Both the position numbers and the translations under genes were made by a program. A DNA stretch of 64,000 nt from Aminomonas paucivorans DSM 12260 (lineage in GTDB: Bacteria > Synergistota > Synergistia > Synergistales > Synergistaceae), in assembly GCF_000165795.1 (NCBI RefSeq), contig NZ_CM001022.1:1302001-1366000 (forward strand), in the 5' to 3' direction. The notes beneath the pieces were generated by a model that saw nothing but the letters and a program-made list of their open reading frames with translations, searched no databases and had not been told where the DNA came from. Below, piece by piece: positions 33,712-43,246 of this stretch (position 1 is its first letter; each line of letters starts with the position of its first letter).

Positions 33712-35379
33712 GTGTTGTCCGATATCGACATTGCCCAAGCCGCTCGTTGCAAACCCATCGGGGAGATCGCCCGGGATCTGGGGATTCCGGAGGAGTACCT
33801 CGTCCCCTATGGTCGCAACAAGGCCAAGGTGGATCTGCGCTTTCTCCGCTCCCTGGAGGACCGTCCTCAGGGGAAACTGATCCTCGTCACCGCCACCACC
33901 CCCACCGCGGCGGGGGAAGGCAAGACCACCGTTACCATCGGTCTCGCTCAGGCCCTGGTGCGCAAGGGCAAGAGCGCCATGTTGTGCCTTCGGGAACCCT
34001 CTCTCGGGCCCTGCTTCGGGGTCAAGGGAGGAGCTGCGGGAGGAGGCTACTCCCAGGTCCTTCCCATGGAGGAGATCAACCTCCACTTCACCGGAGACAT
34101 CCACGCCGTGGGGGTGGCCCACAACCTCCTCTCCGCGATGATCGACAACCACCTCCAGCAGGGCAACCCGCTGGGGATCGACCCCCGTCGGGTCACCTGG
34201 AGACGGGTGATGGACATGAACGACCGGGCCCTTCGCCACCTGGTGATCGGCCTTGGGGGCAAGGGCGACGGGGTTCCCCGAGAGACGGGTTTCGACATCT
34301 CCGTGGCTTCGGAGGTCATGGCCATCCTCTGCCTGGCCGACGGCATCGAGGACCTCAAGGCCCGGCTGGGGCGCATCGTGGTGGCCTACACCTATGAAGG
34401 CAAGCCCGTCACCGCTTCGGACCTGAAGGCCCAGGGGGCCATGGCGGCGCTGCTGAAGGAGGCCATCCAGCCCAACCTCGTGCAGACCATCGAACACGTC
34501 CCCGCCTTCGTCCACGGAGGCCCCTTCGCCAACATCGCCCACGGCACCAACTCCATCGCCGCCACCCGTACGGCCCTGCGCCTCCGGGACTATGTGGTGG
34601 TGGAGGCAGGGTTCGCCTCGGACCTGGGGGCGGAGAAGTTCATGGACATCGTTTCCCCTTATGGGGGCTTCCATCCCGAAGCGGTGGTGGTGGTCACCAC
34701 CGTGCGGGCGCTCAAGCTCCACGGCGGTCTTCCCAAGGACCGTCTGGGGGAGGAAGACCTGGAAGCGGTACGGGCGGGGCTTGCGAACCTGGAGGCCCAC
34801 ATCGGGAACATGCAGCAGTTTGGCGTGCCCGTGGTGGTGGCCCTGAACCGCTTCACCGCCGACACGGACCGGGAGCTGGAGTTGGTGCGCGGTGCCGTCC
34901 AGGCCCAAGGGGCGAGCATCGCCCTTGCGGAGGTCTGGGCCAAGGGGGGCGAAGGGGGCCTGGAGTTGGCGGACCGGGTGCTGGAGGCCCTGGACAAAGG
35001 CAACCGGTACGGCCCGCTCTACGCCTGGAACCTGCCCCTGGCGGAGAAGATCCGCACCGTGGCCACCAAGGTCTACGGTGCCGACGGGGTGGTCCTTGAA
35101 GAAGGAGCGGCCAAGACCCTCAAGGAACTGGAGTCCCTGGGCTACGGGAACCTGCCCGTGTGCATGGCCAAGACCCAGATGTCCCTCTCCGACCGGCCGG
35201 AGCTGAAGGGCCGTCCCAAGGGGTTCGAGGTGCACGTTCGGGAGGTCCGCCTCTCCGCCGGGGCGGGTTTTGTGGTGGCCATCTGCGGACCCATCATGAC
35301 CATGCCGGGACTCCCCAAGTCCCCGGCGGCGGAGCGCATCGACATCGACGCGGACGGGCGCATCACGGGGCTGTTCTAG
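33712..35379 (+). CDS. fhs: Formate-tetrahydrofolate ligase
   Basis: ATP-dependent formation of 10-formyl-THF from formate, used in one-carbon metabolism and acetogenic or fermentative pathways. The P-loop [43 protein letters not shown], and [12 protein letters not shown] are family signatures. It has 555 residues. Start GTG 33712 follows GAGGAGGG (33699-33706). It appears monocistronic, ending in a bidirectional terminator. With FolD altered at its cyclohydrolase Lys, Fhs could be an important source of 10-formyl-THF here. Confidence 0.97.
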   Translation: MLSDIDIAQAARCKPIGEIARDLGIPEEYLVPYGRNKAKVDLRFLRSLEDRPQGKLILVTATTPTAAGEGKTTVTIGLAQALVRKGKSAMLCLREPSLGPCFGVKGGAAGGGYSQVLPMEEINLHFTGDIHAVGVAHNLLSAMIDNHLQQGNPLGIDPRRVTWRRVMDMNDRALRHLVIGLGGKGDGVPRETGFDISVASEVMAILCLADGIEDLKARLGRIVVAYTYEGKPVTASDLKAQGAMAALLKEAIQPNLVQTIEHVPAFVHGGPFANIAHGTNSIAATRTALRLRDYVVVEAGFASDLGAEKFMDIVSPYGGFHPEAVVVVTTVRALKLHGGLPKDRLGEEDLEAVRAGLANLEAHIGNMQQFGVPVVVALNRFTADTDRELELVRGAVQAQGASIALAEVWAKGGEGGLELADRVLEALDKGNRYGPLYAWNLPLAEKIRTVATKVYGADGVVLEEGAAKTLKELESLGYGNLPVCMAKTQMSLSDRPELKGRPKGFEVHVREVRLSAGAGFVVAICGPIMTMPGLPKSPAAERIDIDADGRITGLF

Positions 35380-35410
35380 GGCAGCGGCTTTTCGGCTTTC
35401 GACGCATCAC

Positions 35411-35446
35411 AAAAGGGGGAGACGGCGGATGCCGTCTCCCCCTTTT
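35411..35446. terminator. Bidirectional terminator between fhs and the TAXI gene
   Basis: AAAAGGGGGAGACGGC (35411-35426) and its exact inverse (35431-35446) form a 16-bp stem with a GGAT loop. A-run and T-run flank both sides, so it can stop fhs on the plus strand and the TAXI gene on the minus strand. Confidence 0.92.
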
Positions 35447-35466
35447 CGAACAGCTCGTTTCTGGGT

Positions 35467-36417
35467 CTAGGGAAGCTTCAGACCCTTTTCCTTGTAGAAC
35501 TTCGCGGCGCCGGGGTGCAGAGGAGCGGTGATGCCGTCCAGGGCGGTCTTCAGGGTGATGAGCTTGCCCTTGGCATGGGACTTCTGGACGTCCCCAATAT
35601 TGTCCCAGAGGCCCTTGGTGAACTTGTAGATCACGTCCGCCGGGACCTTGTCGTCGCACACCAGGATGGCCATGACCGCAGGGGTCTTGGTCTCGGTGGT
35701 GACGCCCTTGTAGGTGTTGGCGGGGATGGAGCTCTTCACGAAGTAGGGGAATTCCTTCTGAAGCTTCGCCAGGAAGGCGTCGTCGAAGTCCACCAGGTTG
35801 ACCTCTTTGGTGGTGGAGAGGTCCATGATGGAGGCCACGGGGTAGCCCGCCACCACGAAGCCCGCGTCGATCTGGTTGTCCTTGAACCGCTGGGTGGTGG
35901 CGCCGAAGTCCAGGAAGTCGGTCTTCATGTCGGCGTACTTCAGACCGGCGGACTGGAAGATGGCCCGCACGTCGCCCTCCACGCCCGATCCGGGAGCGCC
36001 CACGGAGACCTTCTTGCCCTTCAGGTCCATGATGCCCTTGACGCCGGAGTTCTTCAGGGTGATGAGGTGCACGTGCTCCGGATAGAGGGAAGCGATGACC
36101 CGGATGTTCTTGAAGGGAGCCTTGAACATCACTTTTCCGTGGTAGGCCCAGTAGGTGACGTCGTTCTGGGCGAAGGCGATCTCGATGCCGTGGGTGCCGA
36201 TGAGGTTCAGGTTGGCCACGGAAGCGTTGCCGGTCTCGGCGGTGACCTGAAGGTCCGGAGCGCCCTTGCTAGCCGCCTGGGCGATGGCGCCGCCGATGGG
36301 GTAGTAGGTGCCGGACGTGCCGCCGGTGGCGATGGAAAGGAACGTCTTGGCCTGGGCCGCCCCAGCCAGGGCAGCAACCAGAAGACCGGAAATAAGAAGC
36401 AGAGAAATGCGTTTCAT
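35467..36417 (-). CDS. TAXI family TRAP transporter solute-binding protein
   Basis: Periplasmic binding protein of 316 residues with a clear signal peptide (MKRISLLLISGLLVAALAGAAQA). The mature start TFLSIATGGTSGTYYPIGG is the TAXI signature, followed by QVTAETGNASVANLNL and GAPGSGVEGDVRAIF. Related proteins bind glutamate or other carboxylates for TRAP permeases. No permease gene is adjacent, so it must work with a distant partner. ATG 36417 has GAGAGGAGG upstream on this strand; it has its own promoter and terminator. Confidence 0.92.
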   Translation of the reverse strand: MKRISLLLISGLLVAALAGAAQAKTFLSIATGGTSGTYYPIGGAIAQAASKGAPDLQVTAETGNASVANLNLIGTHGIEIAFAQNDVTYWAYHGKVMFKAPFKNIRVIASLYPEHVHLITLKNSGVKGIMDLKGKKVSVGAPGSGVEGDVRAIFQSAGLKYADMKTDFLDFGATTQRFKDNQIDAGFVVAGYPVASIMDLSTTKEVNLVDFDDAFLAKLQKEFPYFVKSSIPANTYKGVTTETKTPAVMAILVCDDKVPADVIYKFTKGLWDNIGDVQKSHAKGKLITLKTALDGITAPLHPGAAKFYKEKGLKLP

Positions 36418-36521
36418 GACAGATTTGGCCTCCTCTCGATATAGACCCCTCCCGAATTCCCATTCCGCAATAAAGCCTGTTGCCCCGCATCCCTCCCTCG
36501 CATTGGTGCCGATTCGTTTCA

Positions 36522-36550
36522 AGTATAGGGTGTCGGACGGCAAGATTCAA
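36522..36550 (-). promoter_or_regulatory. Promoter of the TAXI binding-protein gene
   Basis: Minus-strand TTGAAT (36550-36545) and TATACT (36527-36522) are 17 bp apart, about 105 bp upstream of the start codon. This leaves a leader of roughly 100 nt in which I recognise no riboswitch. Confidence 0.7.
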
Positions 36551-36646
36551 CTAAAGTAACGGGGGTGGACGGCATTGCACCAAGGCGGGGACTATGCTAG
36601 ATTTATACGTTGTGTCCAGGGTCATTCCACACGGAGGTGTGCAGCC

Positions 36647-36874
36647 ATGAAAAAGGATATCCATCCGAAGTACGAGACCTGCAAGGTGACCTGCTCTTGC
36701 GGGAATGCCTTCGAAACCCGGTCCACCCAGCCGGAGATCAAGGTGGCGGTGTGCAACGCCTGCCATCCCTTCTATACCGGCAAAAAGGGACGGGCGATCG
36801 AAGCGGGGCGCCTGGAGAAGTTCCGGCAGAAGTACGCCGGAGTCGACTACGGCCAGAAGAAGGTCTCCGAATAG
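36647..36874 (+). CDS. rpmE: 50S ribosomal protein L31
   Basis: Ribosomal protein of 75 residues of the zinc-binding (C+) type, with Cys in CKVTCSCGNAF and the pair CNACHPFYTGKKG. The start is ATG 36647, after GGAGGTG (36633-36639). It begins a cluster rpmE-thyX-DUF1385-prfA-prmC similar to that of many Gram-positive anaerobes, though a terminator separates it from thyX. Confidence 0.96.
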   Translation: MKKDIHPKYETCKVTCSCGNAFETRSTQPEIKVAVCNACHPFYTGKKGRAIEAGRLEKFRQKYAGVDYGQKKVSE

Positions 36875-36885
36875 GCCGACGGATC

Positions 36886-36909
36886 GGGGGAGCCTGGCTC
36901 CCCCCTTTT
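36886..36909 (+). terminator. Rho-independent terminator after rpmE
   Basis: GGGGGAGC and GCTCCCCC form a tight hairpin (36886-36904) followed by TTTT (36906-36909), 12 bp after the rpmE stop. Some read-through into thyX is possible. Confidence 0.75.
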
Positions 36910-36959
36910 CGTATCGTCACAAGCGACTCGAAGGAGCCCGAAGGGAGGAGAAGTCCCAC

Positions 36960-37652
36960 ATGGTCTGCGCGGTGAAACTCCTGACCCGAACCGCCGAAGG
37001 GGGCCGGGCGGTGGCGGCGGCGGCAAAGCTCTGCTACAGCCCCTCCGACGCGGGGTCCCTGTTCGAAGGGCTCGGGCCCGAGAAGGTCCGATCCTTTCTG
37101 GCCCATCTGCGCAAGGCGGGGCACTTTTCTCCCTTCGAGCATGCCTCCTTCACCTTTGCCGTGGACGGTCTGAGTCGGGTGGCCTCCCACCAGCTGGTGC
37201 GCCACCGCATGGCCAGCTTTTCCCAGCAGAGCCAGCGCTATGTTCCCGTGGGGACGCCGGAGTGCGTGCTCCCCCCCAGCGTTTCGGAGAACCCGGAGTG
37301 CCGGGGCCTCTTCGAGGAACATGCCCGCCGGAGCCTGGAGCTTTACCGGACCCTGGTGGACCGGGGGATTCCCAAGGAGGATGCCCGGTTCGTCCTGCCC
37401 CACGGCTGGGCCACCCGTCTGGTGGTGACCATGAACGCCCGGGAGCTGCACCACTTTTTCCGACTTCGCCTGTGCCGCCGTGCCCAGTGGGAGATCCGGG
37501 AGGTGGCCCGGCAGATGCTCCTGGCCGTTCGGGAAGCGGAGCCGGAGCTCTTCGACCTCGCCGGACCGGATTGCCTGACCGAGGGCGCCTGCCGGGAGCC
37601 TTCCAGCTGCGGGCGACCCTATGCCACCATGGAGGAACTGCTTGCCCGATGA
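36960..37652 (+). CDS. thyX: Flavin-dependent thymidylate synthase
   Basis: FAD-dependent conversion of dUMP to dTMP with methylene-THF, the alternative to ThyA. The ThyX motif RHRMASFSQQSQRY (canonical RHRxxSxxxxSxRY) is intact, along with SPFEHASFTF and LPHGWATRLVVTMNAREL. It has 230 residues. GGGAGGAG (36943-36950) precedes ATG 36960. The stop overlaps the next start codon. ThyX yields THF rather than DHF. Confidence 0.95.
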   Translation: MVCAVKLLTRTAEGGRAVAAAAKLCYSPSDAGSLFEGLGPEKVRSFLAHLRKAGHFSPFEHASFTFAVDGLSRVASHQLVRHRMASFSQQSQRYVPVGTPECVLPPSVSENPECRGLFEEHARRSLELYRTLVDRGIPKEDARFVLPHGWATRLVVTMNARELHHFFRLRLCRRAQWEIREVARQMLLAVREAEPELFDLAGPDCLTEGACREPSSCGRPYATMEELLAR

Positions 37653-38599
37653 AGACCAAACACGTAACGCTGCTCCTTTCCCGCTTTTTCACCCTGATGG
37701 CCCTTCCCTGGGATGCTCCCTGCGAGCGGCTTCCCGTGGGGGGGCAGGCGGTGATCGAAGGGGTTCTCATGAAGGGGTACCAGCAATGGGGGCTATCGGT
37801 TCGGGAGCCCGATGGGGGGCTGTGGCGCCGTTCCTGGTCCGTGGCCACCTGGGTGAAGCGTTTTCCCTGGGATTGGCCGGTGTTGCGCGGGGTGGCGGTC
37901 ATGGCGGACATGATGAAGACGGGCTATCGGGCACTGAACCTCTCCGCGCAGGTGGCCCTGGGGGAGGAGGAGGGCGGCTTTTCCCTGACCGAGACGGTCC
38001 TCTCCCTGGTTCTGGCCATCGGTGCGGTGGTGGGTCTGTTCCTGCTCCTCCCTCTGTGGATCTCCGAAGGCCTGGGCGGACGCTGGGGGTGGTCCCCCCA
38101 CGGAATCCACGCCTTCGAAGGCCTGGTCCGAGGGGGCGTCTTCGTGGCCTACCTGGCTCTCATGGGGTGCTGGGGGGAAATGCGTCGGGTCTTCGCCTAC
38201 CACGGAGCGGAGCACAAGACCATCAACGCCTTCGAGGCGGGTGAGGACCTGACCCCCGAGACGGCCCTCCGGTATTCCCGAATCCATCGCCGCTGCGGGA
38301 CCTCCTTCCTTTTGGTGGTGGTGGCGGTGAGCATCCTCGTCTTCGGTCTCGCCGGCACGGGGGGGGCGCTTTGGCGCTTTTCCAGCCGCATCGTGCTGCT
38401 CCCGGTGGTGGTGGGCCTTTCCTACGAGATCATCCGCTGGGCCTCCAAGGACAGCCTCCTGGGACGGTGGCTTCTTGCACCGGCCCTTCTGCTGCAGTAC
38501 CTGACCACCCGCGAACCCTCCTCCGACCAACTGGAGGTGGCCATCGACGCCCTGCGGGTGGCTTTGGGGGATCCCCTTCCGGAAACGCAGAACCCTTAG
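37649..38599 (+). CDS. DUF1385 (YqhQ-like) membrane protein
   Basis: A conserved protein of 316 residues without established function. Family signatures are GGQAVIEGVLMKG near residue 31 and YHGAEHKTINAFEAGE and HRRCGTSFLLVV in the middle, where His, Cys and Glu could bind a metal. Hydrophobic segments occur near residues 110-130, 155-175, 220-240 and 245-265. ATG 37649 overlaps the thyX stop. It precedes prfA-prmC, an arrangement repeated in many Firmicutes. Confidence 0.85.
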   Translation: MKTKHVTLLLSRFFTLMALPWDAPCERLPVGGQAVIEGVLMKGYQQWGLSVREPDGGLWRRSWSVATWVKRFPWDWPVLRGVAVMADMMKTGYRALNLSAQVALGEEEGGFSLTETVLSLVLAIGAVVGLFLLLPLWISEGLGGRWGWSPHGIHAFEGLVRGGVFVAYLALMGCWGEMRRVFAYHGAEHKTINAFEAGEDLTPETALRYSRIHRRCGTSFLLVVVAVSILVFGLAGTGGALWRFSSRIVLLPVVVGLSYEIIRWASKDSLLGRWLLAPALLLQYLTTREPSSDQLEVAIDALRVALGDPLPETQNP

Positions 38600-38615
38600 G
38601 TGGTGGTGAAGGCAC

Positions 38616-39689
38616 ATGGATCTGATGGGAAAGTTGGAGGAGATCGAATCGACCTTCTCCGAGATTGAGTCGCGCATGGTCGATCCCGCCCTCTCGTCGA
38701 ACCTGCAGGAGATGCACGCCCTGGGGAAGCGTCATTCCGAGCTTTCTCCCATCGTGGCGGCCCTGCGGGAGTATCGGGGGGTGCTTCGGAGGATTCAGGA
38801 TGCCCGGGAACTCCTTTCCCAGGAGGACGAGGGACTCCGAGAGCTGGCCAAGGAAGAGCTTTCTACCCTGGAGGAGCAGGTGGAGCCTCTGGAGCAGCGC
38901 ATCAAGGTCCTCCTCCTTCCTCAGGACCCCAATGACGCGAAGGATGTGGTCATTGAGATCCGGGCTGGTGCCGGGGGCGAGGAGGCGGCCCTCTTCGCGG
39001 CGGATCTCTTCCGCATGTACAACCGCTTTGCCGAGCGGGAAGGTTGGGGCTCGGAGCTTCTGAGTACCAACGACACGGGCATCGGAGGCTACAAGGAGGT
39101 GGTGTTCCACCTCAAGGGTACCGGGGTCTACAGCAAGCTGAAATACGAAAGCGGCGTCCACCGGGTCCAGCGAATTCCCGTCACCGAGGCGGGGGGGCGG
39201 ATCCACACCTCCACCGCCACCGTGGCGGTGCTTCCGGAGGCGGAAGAGGTGGACGTGCAGGTCCGCACGGAGGATCTGAAGATCGATACCTACCGGGCCA
39301 GCGGGGCGGGGGGGCAGTACGTGAACATGACCGACTCGGCGGTGCGCATCACCCACGTGCCCACGGGCCTGGTGGTGACCTGTCAGGACGAACGCTCCCA
39401 GCTGAAGAACCGCGTCAAGGCCATGCAGCTCCTTCGGACCCGCCTTTACGACCTGGAACTCCAGAAGCAGCAGGCGGTGATGGCGGCGGAACGCAAGGGC
39501 CAGGTGGGCACGGGGGATCGTTCCGAGCGCATCCGTACCTACAGCTACCCCCAGAACCGCCTCACGGATCACCGCATCGGCTTCACCCTCTACAAGCTGG
39601 ACCAAGTGTTGGACGGGGACCTCTACGAGCTGGTGGAGGCTCTCACGGTGGCGGAGCAGACGGAGAAGCTGAAGACCCTGGCACCGTGA
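38616..39689 (+). CDS. prfA: Peptide chain release factor 1
   Basis: Terminates translation at UAA and UAG. The anticodon-like tripeptide is in [10 protein letters not shown] (PVT here, PxT family), and the catalytic GGQ loop is in [17 protein letters not shown], methylated by the product of the next gene. It has 357 residues, the normal length, with ATG 38616. Confidence 0.97.
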   Translation: MDLMGKLEEIESTFSEIESRMVDPALSSNLQEMHALGKRHSELSPIVAALREYRGVLRRIQDARELLSQEDEGLRELAKEELSTLEEQVEPLEQRIKVLLLPQDPNDAKDVVIEIRAGAGGEEAALFAADLFRMYNRFAEREGWGSELLSTNDTGIGGYKEVVFHLKGTGVYSKLKYESGVHRVQRIPVTEAGGRIHTSTATVAVLPEAEEVDVQVRTEDLKIDTYRASGAGGQYVNMTDSAVRITHVPTGLVVTCQDERSQLKNRVKAMQLLRTRLYDLELQKQQAVMAAERKGQVGTGDRSERIRTYSYPQNRLTDHRIGFTLYKLDQVLDGDLYELVEALTVAEQTEKLKTLAP

Positions 39690-39699
39690 GGACCCGGCG

Positions 39700-40575
39700 G
39701 TGAAACTGCAAGAGCTTCGCAACCGTTTGGGACACTCCCTCGCGGAGGCGGGGGTCCCTCGTCCCCTCTGGGAGGCGGAGCTGTTCTTGGAGAAGGCCAC
39801 GGGGTGGACCCGCCGAGAACAGCTGGTGTTCCCGGAACGGGAGGTCTTTGAGACGCCCAGGGATACGGCGGAGGCCTTGGTCCGTCGTCGCCTGGCGGGA
39901 GAACCCCTGGATTACATCCTGGGGGAGGCTCCCTTCGGGGCCTGGGCCTTTGCCGTGGGGCCCGGGTGTCTGATCCCCCGCCCTGAATCGGAGGTGTTGG
40001 TCCGGGAGGCGGTGGGCCGTCTTCCCAGGGGAGGGAACTTCCTGGACTGGGGGGCTGGCAGCGGCTGCCTAGCCTGCTCGGTGGCTCTGGAACGGCCGGA
40101 CCTTCGGGGCTGCGCCCTGGAGGCCAGCCCGGCAGCCCTTCGATGGGCCTGGGAGAACCTGCGCCGCCACGGGCTTCGGGACCGGGTGCTCCTCTGGCAC
40201 GGCCGATCTCCCATGGAGCTTCCCCCCTGGACGGCCCCCTTCCACGGCGTCCTGGCCAATCCCCCCTACATCCCCACGGAGCACTGGATTGCCCTGGACC
40301 CGTCGGTCCGGGACCAGGAACCTCGCTGCGCCCTGGACGGAGGAGATCGGGGGCTGGAGCCCCTTCTCTCCTGGCTGGCCCTCCTTCCTCCCTTCCTGGA
40401 GCCGGGGGGGTGGATCCTGGCGGAGACCGCGGGGCCCTGGCAGATCGACCTCCTGCAAGAGCATCGCCCCGAGGGCCTGTGCCTGGAGGAAGTGTTAGAG
40501 GATCCCTTCGGGGTTCCTCGCTTTGTTCTCTGGCGCCGGACCCGGGTGGGGCTTAGAATAGACATCGAGAAATAA
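39700..40575 (+). CDS. prmC: Peptide chain release factor N5-glutamine methyltransferase
   Basis: Methylates the Gln of the GGQ loop of RF1 and RF2. It shows GEAPFGAWAFAVGPGCLIPRPESE before the Rossmann fold, LDWGAGSGCLACSVAL as SAM loop, and the catalytic NPPY in VLANPPYIP (near residue 187). It has 291 residues. Start GTG 39700, 10 bp after prfA, the usual pairing. Confidence 0.94.
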   Translation: MKLQELRNRLGHSLAEAGVPRPLWEAELFLEKATGWTRREQLVFPEREVFETPRDTAEALVRRRLAGEPLDYILGEAPFGAWAFAVGPGCLIPRPESEVLVREAVGRLPRGGNFLDWGAGSGCLACSVALERPDLRGCALEASPAALRWAWENLRRHGLRDRVLLWHGRSPMELPPWTAPFHGVLANPPYIPTEHWIALDPSVRDQEPRCALDGGDRGLEPLLSWLALLPPFLEPGGWILAETAGPWQIDLLQEHRPEGLCLEEVLEDPFGVPRFVLWRRTRVGLRIDIEK

Positions 40576-40614
40576 CGGACCCCCGCGAGGGCGGTCGAAA
40601 CGAGGAGGGTACTC

Positions 40615-41802
40615 ATGGAAAAGCGAGAACTGGTCATCTTGGGAGCGGGCCCTGCGGGCATGACCGCAGCGATCTACGGCCGTCGGGCGGGACTGGACGT
40701 CCTGGTGCTGGAGAGGGGTTTGCCGGGAGGCCAGATCACCATCACCGACGAAGTCGAGAACTGGCCGGGAGTGCAGCATACCACGGGCCAGGCTCTGGCG
40801 GAGAGCTTCCGCAAGCACGCGGAGAAGTTCCACCCCGAGTTCCGGGAAGCCACGGTGGAGAAGGTGGAGCTTCGGGACGGCCGCAAGATCCTGGTCACCG
40901 AGAAGGGCGAAATCGATGCAGAGGCCGTCCTGGTGGCCACGGGGGCGAACTTCAAGAAACTGGGCTGCCCCGGCGAGGCGGAGTACACCGGGCGGGGGGT
41001 CAGCTACTGCGCCGTCTGCGACGGGGCCTTCTTCGAGGACGAGGTGGTGGCGGTCATCGGCGGGGGCAACACGGCGGTGGAGGAGGCTTGCTACCTCACC
41101 CAGTTTGCCAGCAAGGTCTACGTGGTCCATCGGCGGGACAGCTTCCGGGCGGACCGGGTCCCGGTGGAGCAGGCCATGGCCAACCCCAAGATCGTCCCGG
41201 TGTGGGACTCCGTGGTGGAGTCCATCGAAGGCGGCGACATGGTGGAGCGCCTGATGCTGCGGAACGTGAAGACCCAGGAGGTTTCGCCCCTTCCCGTGGC
41301 GGGGGTGTTCGTCTTCGTGGGTACCGACCCCAACAGCCGCTTCGTGGCGGACCTGGTGGAGACGTCCAAGGGAGGCTGGATCCGCACCAACCCCCGGATG
41401 GAGACCTCCGTGGAGGGCATCTTCGCTGCCGGAGACGTACGGGACACCTATCTGCGCCAGGTGGTCACCGCCGCCGGGGACGGAGCCACCGCGGCCATGG
41501 CTGCCTATGCCTACATTGCCGAACAGGTCCACCTCCAGAGCGTGTTGCTGGAGCCGGAGCGGGTGAACGCCCTGTTCACCTCCAGCATCGACCCGGCCCA
41601 TGTGGCCCTGGTGCAGCAGGTGGAAGCCTGGTCTGCGGAGTCGGGGATCCCCGTGAGCGTGGTGGATGGGTACCGCAACGGGCGGATGATGGAAAAACTG
41701 CGCATCCTGGAGATGCCCACTCTGGTGAAGCTCCAGAAGGGAGTGGAGCAGGGACGAAGGGCCGTGACGAACCTGGAGGAGGTTCGGGCATTCCTTCAGT
41801 AG
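40615..41802 (+). CDS. trxB: Thioredoxin reductase with C-terminal redox-inactive thioredoxin-like domain
   Basis: FAD/NADPH flavoprotein reducing thioredoxin-type partners. It shows the FAD motif GAGPAGMTAAIYGRRAG, the redox pair C132-A-V-C135 in YCAVCDGAFF, the NADPH motif VIGGGNTAVEEA, and GIFAAGDVRD. Beyond the normal end (about residue 305) an extra 90 residues look like a thioredoxin fold: LFTSSIDP where the WCGPC motif would be, and the cis-Pro loop MPTLVKLQKG. It has no CxxC, so this part may be a docking domain. The start is ATG 40615, 39 bp after prmC. Confidence 0.9.
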   Translation: MEKRELVILGAGPAGMTAAIYGRRAGLDVLVLERGLPGGQITITDEVENWPGVQHTTGQALAESFRKHAEKFHPEFREATVEKVELRDGRKILVTEKGEIDAEAVLVATGANFKKLGCPGEAEYTGRGVSYCAVCDGAFFEDEVVAVIGGGNTAVEEACYLTQFASKVYVVHRRDSFRADRVPVEQAMANPKIVPVWDSVVESIEGGDMVERLMLRNVKTQEVSPLPVAGVFVFVGTDPNSRFVADLVETSKGGWIRTNPRMETSVEGIFAAGDVRDTYLRQVVTAAGDGATAAMAAYAYIAEQVHLQSVLLEPERVNALFTSSIDPAHVALVQQVEAWSAESGIPVSVVDGYRNGRMMEKLRILEMPTLVKLQKGVEQGRRAVTNLEEVRAFLQ

Positions 41803-41846
41803 TTCCTCCACGGTCCTGGGAAGTCCTGAAGAGGTGAGGTGATGCC

Positions 41847-42779
41847 ATGATCGTGACGGTAACGCTCAACCCTGCGGTGGACGAAGAGTACCTCGTCCCG
41901 GAGTTTCGGCCTGGGAGCTGGTTTCGGGCCACCAGCGTCAACCGTTCCGCGGGAGGGAAGGGCATCAACGTTTCCATCCTGCTGCGGCAGATGGGGTGCG
42001 ACTCCGCGGCCCTGGGCTTCCTGGCGGGGTACAACGGAGAGTACGTCCGGGACGCCCTGCGACGGGAGCGTATCACCACCAACTTCGTCAACGTGCGGGG
42101 GGAAACCCGCACGAACACCTATGTGGTGGACGAGGTGGGACACGTGGAGACGGGCATCGCCGAGCTGGGCCCCTACATCCCCGAAGAGGCCCTGAGCCGG
42201 TTCTTCCGGAACTACGAGAGGATCCTGCACCGTGCCGACGGGGTGGTCATGGGGGGATCCCTTCCCCCGGGAGTTCCCCAGGATATCTTTCGAGAGCTGA
42301 CCCTCTTGGCCCGTCGCCACAGCAAACCGGTTTTCATCGACGCCTCCGGGTCCCCCCTCCTCATGGCGTTGGAGGGGGGACCCACGGTGGCCAAAATCGA
42401 CCATCGCTTCATGTCCCTGGTAATGGGGGTTCCCCTTTCCACCCTGGACAACCTGGTAGGGATCGCCCAGAAGGTGCATGCCCAGGGGGTGCCCTGGATG
42501 GTAGCCTCCTACCGGACCTACGGAGACCTCTTCTCCACCCCCGAGGGAGTCTTCATCGCCGAGGTGGAGCGCAAGGGCATCGTCTCCCTCTTCGGAGCCA
42601 GCGACGCTCTGTTGGCGGGACTGGTCCTGGGGTTGGGAGAACGCATGCCTGCGGAGGACGCCATCCGCTTCGCCATGGCGGCGGCCCTGGAGGACGCCAT
42701 GCACATGGAAAAGGGAGTTCGTTCCCGGGCGTCGGTGGAGCAGCATCTTTCCAAGGTCAAACTGGATCGGGTGGGGTAG
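41847..42779 (+). CDS. PfkB-family sugar kinase, 1-phosphofructokinase-like
   Basis: Ribokinase-fold kinase of 310 residues. The N-terminal TVTLNPAVDEEYLV and SAGGKGINVSILL are typical of the FruK/LacC branch, as is GVVMGGSLPPGVP. The usual catalytic GAGD motif is GASD here (LFGASDALLAGL), retaining the base Asp. No PTS or sugar operon is adjacent, so the substrate is unclear; fructose-1-phosphate or tagatose-6-phosphate are guesses from the branch. Confidence 0.82.
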   Translation: MIVTVTLNPAVDEEYLVPEFRPGSWFRATSVNRSAGGKGINVSILLRQMGCDSAALGFLAGYNGEYVRDALRRERITTNFVNVRGETRTNTYVVDEVGHVETGIAELGPYIPEEALSRFFRNYERILHRADGVVMGGSLPPGVPQDIFRELTLLARRHSKPVFIDASGSPLLMALEGGPTVAKIDHRFMSLVMGVPLSTLDNLVGIAQKVHAQGVPWMVASYRTYGDLFSTPEGVFIAEVERKGIVSLFGASDALLAGLVLGLGERMPAEDAIRFAMAAALEDAMHMEKGVRSRASVEQHLSKVKLDRVG

Positions 42780-42790
42780 GAGGTGCGGGG

Positions 42791-43246
42791 ATGAGGATTG
42801 CGGACGTGATGGACCGGGACCTGACGGCCCTGACGGTGGACTCCACCCTGGGGGAGGCCATCGAGGTCCTTTCCCGGCACGGCCTCACGGGGGTTCCCGT
42901 GGTGGACGACCAGCTTCGGCTTGTGGGATTCCTGAGCGAGCAGGACATCGTCCGGGCGGCTCTTCCGGGGTACTTCGAGTATCTCCAGGATTCCTTCGTG
43001 ATCCCCGACTTCGGACAGTTCCAAAACCGTCTCCGTCGGGTCAGCCTGGAGCGGGTGGAGAAGTACATGGTCCGCAAGGTCATCTCCTTCCAGGAGGACG
43101 ACAGCGATTTCTACGTGGCCATGACCCTCATCAAGCACAACATCAAGCGGGCCCCGGTGGTCCTGGACGGGATCCTGGCGGGGATGGTCAATCGGGCGGA
43201 CCTGCTGGAACGGATCATGTGCGACGAGCTGAACGGTCAGGCATGA
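42791..43246 (+). CDS. CBS-domain pair protein
   Basis: A 151-residue protein consisting of two CBS motifs: MRIADVMDRDLTALTVD...GLTGVPVVDD at the start, and a second ending in IKRAPVVLDGILAGMVNRADLLERI. A linker of about 40 residues (FEYLQDSFVIPDFGQFQNR) separates them. Such proteins bind adenine nucleotides and act as sensors, but the partner here is unknown. It lies 11 bp after the PfkB kinase and overlaps the next gene by 4 bp, suggesting one transcript. Confidence 0.85.
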   Translation: MRIADVMDRDLTALTVDSTLGEAIEVLSRHGLTGVPVVDDQLRLVGFLSEQDIVRAALPGYFEYLQDSFVIPDFGQFQNRLRRVSLERVEKYMVRKVISFQEDDSDFYVAMTLIKHNIKRAPVVLDGILAGMVNRADLLERIMCDELNGQA

